From Incurvaria masculella (Eukaryota; Arthropoda; Insecta; Lepidoptera; Incurvariidae): 64,000 bases of DNA. Of this stretch, positions 56,985 through 64,000 are shown one piece after another. The notes below the pieces were generated by a model, which saw only the letters and a program-made list of their open reading frames with translations, made no database searches and was not told the origin of the DNA. The stretch's first letter is position 1, and each line of letters starts with the position of its first letter. The stretch covers positions 6,094,501-6,158,500 of the forward strand of contig OX335641.1 of the NCBI GenBank assembly GCA_946894095.1, given 5' to 3'. Both the position numbers and the translations under genes were made by a program.

Positions 56985-57451
56985 GCTGGGGAGATGCTGT
57001 CGGGTCTCCTTGGTTGAGGAAGAAGTGGCGCGGTCTCACGGCATAGCTCAAGGATATCCGGAGCGAGGCTTAGATGAAAAAGGAGCGAGGTGGTAGAACT
57101 TCCGAAAGTCTGTTGTCGGCGGTGATGTCGTACTTACACTTTTTGTTTTCCAATTCATGGCTCGGAATAAGTTGATTTTCGGTAGACGAGTTTGATTGAT
57201 TCAAATATTATCCAAATCACGTTTGATTACATCCAGTCCAGCCATGGAGGTATACCTCCATGCATTCATCTGTCAAACTATTGAAATGGTACAAAAATGT
57301 TAAATTTTTCCTATGGATTTGCTTGACCGACACTGCATAAACGAGTGACGAGTGAACTTACGTCGTTTGACAGCGAGGATGGTACTAGTCGTCAGCTTTA
57401 TTCCCTGACTTGTAATTCCCTCGGCGAATAAACTCACCATGGTAGACCCCC
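56985..57451 (-). mobile_element. Right Harbinger terminal region
   Basis: Inverted counterpart of 52,397-53,390: the MADF-like remnant (TTGGTTGAGGAAGAAGTGGC), then GAATAAGTTGATTTTCGG, ACGAGTGACGAGTGAACTTA, GTCGTTTGACAGCGAGGATG, GTACTAGTCGTCAGCTTTAT and the terminus CACCATGGTAGACCCCC. It lacks the insertion at 52,560-53,040. Confidence 0.7.
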
Positions 57452-58068
57452 AGTTCTTGGTCATTAACCCCCAATTCGACACAAAAATCTATTCGACGAA
57501 AGTCAGTCATGCGGATTCTGTGTTCATTCATTCTGTATCACTGAATAGAAATGTGGCATGCGGTCGATATCGCGTCTCCGCTATATGGTCAAAATGACCA
57601 TATAATTGTATGCCAATCCGGATCTACATATTCTAAATTCTACATATTGGAACAAATCATTTTTTAACACGCACGCTGTAAACTCTTTCGTATCTGGAGA
57701 CGACGAAGACCGCTGTTCGTGACGTCTCAGCAGTCCGCTCACGAACCGATCTTGGATTAATATTCCGCATTGGAATCTACATAAATGAAAGTATCGCTTC
57801 CCTCCAGCCGCCAGCTATATGCATGGGAGCGGGACTTACACGATCTCCAAAGAGGGTGGGTATCTTGAAAGTCATCCTTTGTAAATGTATCTGTGCATCC
57901 TCCACTAGTAAGATCGACTAGATTTTCTCAATTACTACTCGACGTGGAAAATACAAACATACATTTCTTAAGGGTTCCTTGTAAATATTGTTTTCAGAAA
58001 TATCCATTTTAGTTTTAACTTTTTACTGAAGTAGATGTGAATTTGAAAAGGTTTACGTAATCGTAAGC
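57452..58068. other. Unique DNA
   Basis: ATATGGTCA/TGACCATAT forms a small hairpin at about 57,582-57,602. No gene or dispersed repeat recognised. Confidence 0.4.
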
Positions 58069-58199
58069 GTAATTTGAATAAGCTCGATAGCTCAGCTATA
58101 GTCCGCAAATCCGCTGGCAAGGCGTTTCGCTGAGCGTGGTTTCGCGAGGCAAGGTGTTTTTGGCTGCTCTGAGCTTCTTTGGTCTTCAACACAGCCACA
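58069..58199 (+). repeat. Interspersed repeat E, copy 2
   Basis: AAGCGTAATTTGAATAAGCT, CGATAGCTCAGCTATAGTCC, GCAAATCCGCTGGCAAGGCG, GGTTTCGCGAGGCAAGGTG and GCTCTGAGCTTCTTTGGTCT align in order with 51,341-51,481. This copy preserves a better A-box-like GATAGCTCAGC. Confidence 0.5.
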
Positions 58200-58792
58200 C
58201 ATACCGGTTTTTCATAAAAAAAAACTGCTCAAAGCGGGTCCTTTTTTTTGTTAACTTATTCATATGACGCTACTGAGTTTAACACCTTTGCATTTCTCTA
58301 AAATTATGAATAGTTTAAGCATAAATATTTCACCTTTGAACCTTGGAAGCTGCTGTTCCAACAACTTGATTGCTACCGTATTCAGGTCACCTTTACAATA
58401 AACGCATGTATTAGGTCGGGATTTGGTTGAATATCCGTTTATCGCATATCCCGTCGCAAAAATGTATCCACAATACATATAGAATTTTCTTCGTTTCCAC
58501 AAATAAAACGAGATCCCTCGACGATCACAGTGGCGCCCGATTCCTTGCGAAATCGAGGAAAACGACTAACGAGTCCCAAATTTCATTTTCCTTTACAATC
58601 CGCACGTGAAAAATGAAAACCGACAGATAAGCGACCAAAGCGTCATTTGTTACACCCGCTATGTGTGCGAGCGGGACAGCTGTCTACTGTCGCACTCCTT
58701 CCATCACGTCGGGAACATCACAAAGCTAATGTCAAAATATCCTTTCTTTGATAGTTTTGCTTCCGATTTTCCAGTTTTGGAATAATGTGTAT
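58200..58792. other. Unique AT-rich DNA
   Basis: Short frames only. GTGTGCGAGCGGGACAGCTG near 58,663 is GC-richer but unassigned. Confidence 0.4.
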
Positions 58793-59105
58793 TTTATAGT
58801 ATACGAGCTGAGGTACCCGGCTCCGCTCGGGTCAATGTCGTTTTCGACTGATTGCGGGCTGGTGAAGTTCAGCCTGCGTTTGCAATGCAAGCGGAAAAAA
58901 TGTAATTATTTACGACATCACATTAGAAACTTCAAAAATAACAGTATTTCTCCATTATTTAATGGATGTTATTATACATATAAACCTTCGTCTTCAATCT
59001 ATTAAAAAAAACCGCATCAAAATCCGTTGCGTAGTTTTAAAGATTTAAGCATACATAGGGATATAGGGACAGAGAAAGCGACTTTGTTTTATACTATGTA
59101 GTGAT
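58793..59105 (+). repeat. Repeat family C, copy 3
   Basis: Starts near GTACCCGGCTCCGCTCGGGT and then jumps to TTCAGCCTGCGTTTGCAATG, GTAATTATTTACGACATCAC, AACAGTATTTCTCCATTATT, CGCATCAAAATCCGTTGCGT and the end TTTTATACTATGTAGTGA. It lacks the middle ~300 bases of the 3779 copy. Confidence 0.7.
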
Positions 59106-59180
59106 TTTTAATTAAGAAGTGACGCGATATGCATTTCTCTATGTTTATTTTTATCATGGGAATCATGGGACCCCAACGGC

Positions 59181-59625
59181 GACCGTCCGTCCATCTGTCA
59201 GCGGGCTGTATCTCTTGAACCGTATTGACAGTTAAATGTTGCACAGTGTTTTAGGGTTTGTGGAAAACGGCTTTCTCGCGGTGTGTCGATGATGTTGCAC
59301 GACATTTCGGACAAAACGTTTTGTCCACCGTCAATTCCCTGCGGACCGCCGCGCCGCCGGCACGGGTGCCCGCCTGATGTTGTACCAAACGTTTGGTCCG
59401 AAACTCAATGTTCTGTGGTCCGAAACGTCGTGCAACATCGTTGACACACCGTGAGAAAGCTGTTTTCTACATTTCTAATCATATAGTTGTATTTCTATCG
59501 GCGTTATAACAATAAATAAAATAATATTTTAATGGGGCTTCCATACAAGAAACGTGATTTTTTTTGTTAAATCTTATACGATGGTGCAAAATTCTTCGTG
59601 TGGACTCCGACTTAGCCGGTTTTTT
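59181..59625 (-). repeat. GACG-linked repeat, copy 8 (reverse), interrupted by a MITE
   Basis: GACCGTCCGTCCATCTGTCA, GGGCTGTATCTCTTGAACCG and TTGCACAGTGTT form the left part. The right part resumes with TATCGGCGTTATAACAATAA, GAAACGTGATTTTTTTTGTT and CTCCGACTTAGCCGGTTTTT. A 229-bp foldback block at 59,251-59,479 separates them. Confidence 0.75.
59251..59479. mobile_element. MITE with ~60-bp imperfect inverted ends
   Basis: The left arm GAAAACGGCTTTCTCGCGGT, GTGTCGATGATGTTGCACGA, CATTTCGGAC is inverted at the right as GTCCGAAACGTCGTGCAACA, TCGTTGACACACCGTGAGAA, AGCTGTTTTC, with roughly one mismatch in eight bases. The interior is GC-rich and has two further palindromes (GACAAAACGTTTTGTC and ACCAAACGTTTGGT). 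Non-coding, inserted in a GACG-repeat copy. Target duplication unclear. Confidence 0.7.
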
Positions 59626-59786
59626 GCTCATATCTCCTATCAAATTTGTATTAATCTATAAAGTTCCACCCTTGTGATGATCGTACCTAACTATCATTGC
59701 GGTGAAATTCCAATAAATTAATTAGAAAAAAAATATGCTAAAAACAACCGCCTCCATGTCTGAAACAATGGTAGCGTTATAGAAAT

Positions 59787-59845
59787 AGGATGTCTAGCTA
59801 TGTGGGTAGCGCAAACAGACCCGAAGAGATCAGAATTCGATTCAA
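59787..59845 (+). mobile_element. tRNA-like SINE head
   Basis: GTCTAGCTATGTGGGTAGCG resembles a tRNA A-box region, and CAGAATTCGATTC about 30 bases on resembles a B box. The spacing fits a tRNA-derived polymerase III promoter, but stems are not maintained, so it is not a functional tRNA. The body downstream is not recognised. A 161-codon frame starting here at ATG continues into the antisense of a family A copy and is not considered a gene. Confidence 0.45.
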
Positions 59846-60078
59846 AATTAAAACGTTCGGCGTTTGGCGAGCCGTCAATGCGGATGGATGGGTATTTGTT
59901 CAGCGGTTTTGCGGATTTGAGGTTGCGTCAATTTCATTCACGTCTGCAAATTTAAATTCAGAACAATCGCCAATGTGTTTTTGTTTACTCGCGACTGAAA
60001 ACATTTTTTTTTGTTTTGCTGTGGGTCTAAAACAAAATAATAGAAACTTTGATTTGTTTTATGACGAATATGTTGCCT
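59846..60078. other. Unrecognised DNA between two SINE-like pieces
   Basis: It may be the body of the tRNA-headed element, but it has no second copy in the window to compare with. Confidence 0.35.
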
Positions 60079-60345
60079 TCTGTCACGACATTAGCGCAAC
60101 ACACCACTTGGGAACTAGGTGCCATTCCAGGCCCTTCCTTACATTCCACGTTTATATTGAACTGGATAGAAAACACGAAAATTTTCATTGCCGTTTCGAC
60201 CATCATTCATTCAATGCTATGATAAAAACCCAGGCGCGATTAACCCTACCACTTACAGTTTTACGTGGAATCTGAACCATGAACGCAGAGTCCCTTGATC
60301 GGCTCTTACGACATCAACGGGAAGAAATTGCAGATGCATTACGGA
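60079..60345 (-). mobile_element. SINE-like family A, reverse copy
   Basis: GACATTAGCGCAACACACCA, GGGAACTAGGTGCCATTCCA, TATATTGAACTGGATAGAAA, ATTTTCATTGCCGTTTCGAC, ATTAACCCTACCACTTACAG and TTTTACGTGGAATCTGAACC follow the reversed family A order. The head region reads GATCGGCTCTTACGACATC, which in reverse matches head variant 3 (GTCGTAAGAGCCGA). Confidence 0.7.
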
Positions 60346-61240
60346 ATTATTTTTTGTAATCTGTGCTTTCAATAGGTTTATTACTTTGACACGATTACAC
60401 ATTTTCTATTTTATACCGTTTCCTGAGGTTGTCCGTCTGCAAAGTGTGAACAAGCCGACTGCTTCACACTCTCCCTCGCGTAGGCCTGGGCACTGGCGCG
60501 CCACAATCGCCGAGCCGGCGTATGCCAGCTCGTATCTCTCGGAGAATGCTCCAAGTTGGCGCGTAATTCTCAATTAATCTTCATTGCCATTATCCCGGCG
60601 TCCGTGTAATGGCTTCTGGGAGTCAAGACGGAGTGTAAATACGAAGAGTAAATCTGAACTGGGGTTATTGGTGGTCGGGGTTATCGGGACGGGCTCGGTG
60701 GCCGGGTCAATAATAGGGTTCGGAGACAATTGCGATCGTACAGCGGAGAGGCGTGCGCAACAGGCGTGCAGGGCCCGTGTGTGGCGAGTTTGGAGAATTA
60801 GGGGAGGCCCTCGGAAACGGAACGGTTGGAACAGGTGTGCAAGCGGCTGTCGAGCTCAGTTCGTGGACATTTGAAAAAAGTACGCGTGGTCTCGTGAGGT
60901 TTGGGTGACACCCGAAAGGGCAAATCTTTTACGCATCTTTCAGATTTAATTTGAGTACCAACACGATGGGTCTAGGACTAGTTGTTCCAGAGATATGACA
61001 CACAAAGCCCACTTTTACAATATGCACGGGCAAGAGATGCAGTGGGAATATTTCATATTTATCACCCATCAGCACGACCGCTTTCAAATAACTCAAACTA
61101 TTTACATAAAAAAAGCGTTTACAACGGCGGCCTTTTTTTTTCAAATAAGAATGGCAAACTTACTATGGGTCTCGATTTCCATATTTTTTTATTGTGTCTC
61201 TATTGTTAAAATGGTATTACAAATATCGTGTACGTGAAGT
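60346..61240. other. Unique DNA with a GC-rich middle
   Basis: 60,480-60,870 is GC-richer. A 96-codon frame at 60,584-60,874 starts at ATT and is glycine/arginine rich without a known motif. The rest is AT-rich. Confidence 0.4.
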
Positions 61241-61560
61241 ACAGTAAAGAGAATTGAAGGATATTTTGCGGAAGTTTGGACGTGTAGAGCGAATGAGTGA
61301 CAAGAGAATGCCGAAACAGAGTTACGAAGCGAAAGTGATTGAAACTGTCATGCCCGGGCGGCCTAAGAGAACCCATCACGCACATATTGACGAAGTACTT
61401 CGTAAAGGTAAGGTATGTAAGAAGTACCCGTTAATCATAGGGAATGTATGAAAATATGTTGGTCTTTAGATGAAGCGAAAAAATTTGCTGTTATCGTACC
61501 GTATGGCTATATTATCTCTGCCTACCCCACCGGGGAAACGGTTAATATTTTTTCTAAATC
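61241..61560 (+). pseudogene. LINE ORF2 C-terminal fragment, RTE-like family, best copy
   Basis: 61,254-61,451 reads KDILRKFGRVERMSDKRMPK then QSYEAKV ... MPGRPKRTHHAHIDEVLRKGKV, the characteristic end of these reverse transcriptases (gly-hyd-val-glu-arg-met, then gly-arg-pro-x-arg). A stop intervenes, then the frame from 61,448 gives SLDEAKKFAV ... IISAYPTGETV, the terminal block. About 100 codons of ORF2 survive with one break, and the 5' remainder is missing. Related fragments lie at 7383-8051 and 55,546-55,650. Confidence 0.75.
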
Positions 61561-62297
61561 TAAATATGGCATCCTCCCCATACATTTTTGTTGCTATTAC
61601 CACCGACAAACATGTATGGAGAGAATGAAATTTTTTGTCAGCGATTTTCATGAATTTTCACGACTTGCTAGTCTGGTGAGTCTAAGAAATGTGATATGTA
61701 TGTATGTATGTAGTTCACGGTTTATTATCACATTCCTTGGAAAAAGCGACGTCCTTTCTTTATACGAAAAAGTATATATTTACTATTGTGAGTCTATATT
61801 ATGTGGTTTCATTTATTGTTCTAAATTGACTACACAACCAAGGTAAAAGTAGTAAGTAAACTGTTGCAGCATGTCCTTTTAAGAACGTTTGATCTACAAA
61901 TTCATCCGTTGAATATCAAACAAAGTCCGTGACAATTTTCCAACGAATTTCCGTATCCGTTAATTTATTTTCACAAATTTAATTACATTTTCCACGTTTA
62001 GGTCTCGAACTCCGAATTGTCTCGGTGTAATATCCCGAGTTCTTGTATAATTTCTCGTATAATTTTCAAAGCACTCTGAAGAAAATCAAAATTTTCCTGA
62101 TCGTCGGCAGGTGTTCATTACGTGCGCAGTCTTGGCTGAGATAAATAGTCGCCACTGGAACTAACACTAACCAAAAGTAATAATTACTAGTGTTAAAAAT
62201 GACTTTCGTCCATAAAAAACTTAGCCAACAGATGTAAGAAAGTATGTACTACTTTTAGTTAGGTTTCGTTTCTGTTACGAATATTTATATCAGTCTT
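61561..62297. other. AT-rich spacer with a short ATGT run
   Basis: ATGTATGTATGTATGT at about 61,697-61,712 may be the tail of the LINE above, displaced by unrelated sequence. Nothing else recognised. Confidence 0.4.
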
Positions 62298-62455
62298 AGC
62301 CTGGTTTTCACCAAGTGCTGATTGATTTGAATCGACACTTAAAGGGCCTTTATTACTAAAGTGCTGATTAACTTGTACTAGTATTGATTGCAAGATCCTA
62401 AGAAAGGCACTTAATATGTGGCGATTAAGCTAATCAGCAGTAGGTGAAAAGGCTC
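62298..62455. mobile_element. MITE with imperfect inverted ends
   Basis: AGCCTGGTTTTCACCAAGTG then CTGATTGATTTGAATCG at the left is matched in inverted order by CGATTAAGCTAATCAGCAGT then AGGTGAAAAGGCTCC at the right, roughly 35 of 50 positions. About 158 bp, with no frame. Compact hairpin type. Confidence 0.6.
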
Positions 62456-63958
62456 CTAGATTATGTGTGTTAAGCAAAGCGATATATTTTTATTGTTAAT
62501 TATTTGGGATCACAATAAATATGTACTGTGAATATTAAAAAAAATAAGAAATGACTTTACATGTTTCGTACATTTCTTTTATTTATTATTTGTAACAAAA
62601 CAGCCGGACCTGGCACGTCCAAGTCTTGGTCCTCTTTCCCGAACCAATTCATGGCCTCATTGCAATATTTTATGTTTTTTTTTCACTTCTTCGAATATTT
62701 ATTCATATCACAACATGTGGAAGGTTTCGAGTCGAGTAAGCTCGCGCACTTGTGTCCTCGGGTTGACTCGCCCGTGTATCACTCACTCTCAGGCCGCGTC
62801 CTCCGTGCGAACCAGTGCGAACTCAAAACGAACGCGACGCGGAGCGGCGCAGGGCGATGTTTGCGATGTACGAAAATGTTATTAAAATGTTTAAATGTTA
62901 AATATCATAAACTAGGATGATAGTGGTAATAAGTCTTCATTTAATATTTAATAATTTAGTATTAAATTATCATAGTTTGACCTTAATTTCTGAGTATATT
63001 ATTTTATCAAATTTGTATCCATATGTTGCCTTACCTAATATTATAAGATTGTTGTATTCTCTCCCCCTTCACGAAAAATATAAAAAGCGTAGGTTCAAAT
63101 CCTGTCCGCTTCGGTTCATCCACGAGTTCGCAGGTTTAAAGAACGTAGGTACATGTATCACAAGCTTTATATCTATGTAATGGATTTGGTAAAACATTTC
63201 ATTACTAATCCATTCGTCAGGCATGGTGCATTTGGAAATCAACTACCGAGTAGAAACGTGTGTCTCATCTGTGTGCTGATATAATAAAACGGAATAGTTT
63301 TTTGTTTCAACACGCTAATCTCGGGAACTAGCAGTCGGATTTGAAGAAATATGTTTGCATTCAATAGCCCAATTCTTGAGGAACCATACAGAATAATTAA
63401 CATCACGCTACGACCCTTAGGAGCCGAGCAAATAGAAGTAAGTGAGAAAGAACGCTAAACTAAAACGAATTGATTAATGTTAGGGATCTAATATACCTTC
63501 CTTTGATAACAAGTTTGAATGTAACGTGTTACTTAACCTTTGGTAAAATGTTTTGGTCATCCGTAGCATATTTGTTACTAGCAATGGCTATGCGATTCGC
63601 ATAAAGTAAACACTTCACGTGCGGAGGTTTGGCTCTGTACAGGGTGCTACATAATATAATGCTCGTCACGTTTTTCCGCGGCGACTTGTCTTTCAGTGCA
63701 CTTGTAATCGAGTTACTGCTGAAAGTTTCAGCGGCGCCAGCGCAGGCGGCAACTAAATCGCGCTTTCGGTCCTCCTCTTGCTGTCATTTTTTATTTAAAG
63801 TGCACATTTTACAGAACTAGTTAGGTCGACTTTGCGAAGCGAGCACAATGGGGTACGTCTCCATTCACAGAATTAAAACGTATACTCTTGGTAGTGATGA
63901 AAAAGAACGTTTACATGTTTTTTGTTGCAATTATTGTCATGCGAAAAGGTGAGGACCA
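62456..63958. other. Unique DNA, nothing recognised
   Basis: 62,750-62,870 is GC-rich; the rest is AT-rich. GTAGGTTCAAATCCTGTCCG at about 63,090 is B-box-like without a partner A box. The 119-codon frame at 62,561-62,920 has no known motif. Confidence 0.4.
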
Positions 63959-63989
63959 CTGCCCGTTTGTATTAAATACAAACGGGCAG
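63959..63989. repeat. 31-bp near-perfect palindrome
   Basis: CTGCCCGTTTGTATT and its exact reverse complement AATACAAACGGGCAG are separated by one A. In a bacterium this would suggest a terminator; here it is more likely the end of a foldback element that continues past the window, or a chance hairpin. Confidence 0.85.
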
Positions 63990-64000
63990 CCATATTTATA

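Larger units (their letters stand above)
52397..57451. mobile_element. Inverted pair of PIF/Harbinger 5' regions
   Basis: GGGGGTCTACCATGGTAAGT at 52,397 is matched in inverted orientation by GGGGGTCTACCATGGTGAGT read from 57,451 leftwards, and homology continues inwards on both sides for about 1 kb (right) and 1.6 kb (left, with an internal insertion). Each arm carries, in order from its end, the terminal repeat, a MADF/Myb-like fragment and an intron-plus-exon of a Harbinger transposase, so these are two copies of the same end facing each other. Between them lie 2.5 kb of other repeats. The outer three bases (ACA and AGT) do not give an obvious TWA duplication. It may act as one long-armed element or be two neighbouring relics. 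Confidence 0.7.

Noticed and set aside
59790..60275. 161-codon open frame starting at ATG
   Set aside because: The start lies in a tRNA-like SINE head and the last third is the antisense of a family A copy.
63959..63989. Rho-independent terminator
   Set aside because: A strong hairpin, but there is no T run after it and no bacterial gene; the sequence context is an insect nuclear genome.

Overview
The window looks like lepidopteran (moth or butterfly) nuclear DNA. The main clue is a dispersed repeat that recurs through it: a head built on CCGGCCAAGTGCGAGTC / CTCGCACACGAAGGGTTCCG, a body, a (GACG)n microsatellite, and a tail ending in GGGTACGGAACCCTAAAAA. I know this repeat as widespread in Lepidoptera. 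AT-rich spacers, RTE-like LINE ends, Harbinger remnants and many MITEs agree with that. I find no host gene, rRNA, functional tRNA or CRISPR array that I can support. The longest open frames (up to 192 codons) run into recognisable repeats, begin at non-ATG codons, or resemble no family I know.

Layout. 1-22.4 kb: a mosaic of old interspersed repeats (GACG-repeat copies, SINE-like families with 5S- or tRNA-like heads, LINE 3' ends, MITEs) separated by unique DNA with some GC-rich patches. 22,479-35,684: a 13.2-kb LTR retroelement with very large (3,372 bp), almost identical LTRs, TGT...ACA ends, a 4-bp target duplication (CGTA) and a 6.46-kb interior with no recognisable gag or pol. It sits inside a SINE-like copy whose two halves can be rejoined across it. 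35,997-48,864: three head-to-tail copies of a 4.29-kb unit, nearly identical. The third copy, with the sequence after it (about 45,067-51,204), forms a 6.1-kb foldback-like element. Its arms carry a ~140-bp degenerate tandem repeat, and its interior carries ~620-645-bp palindromic sub-repeats with a GACG-repeat head at each palindrome centre.

52,397-57,451: two inverted copies of a PIF/Harbinger terminus (terminal repeat, MADF/Myb-like fragment, transposase fragment) enclose 2.5 kb holding a TTAA-flanked MITE, LINE C-terminal fragments and a SINE tail. 57.5-64 kb: more repeat mosaic and unique DNA, with a LINE reverse-transcriptase C-terminus at about 61.2-61.55 kb.

No genes act together here. 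The story is nested insertion and local amplification. The strongest candidates for something little described are the giant-LTR non-coding retroelement, the triplicated foldback element with its internal satellite, and the SINE-like family that joins a 5S rRNA-type promoter or other heads to one shared tail.
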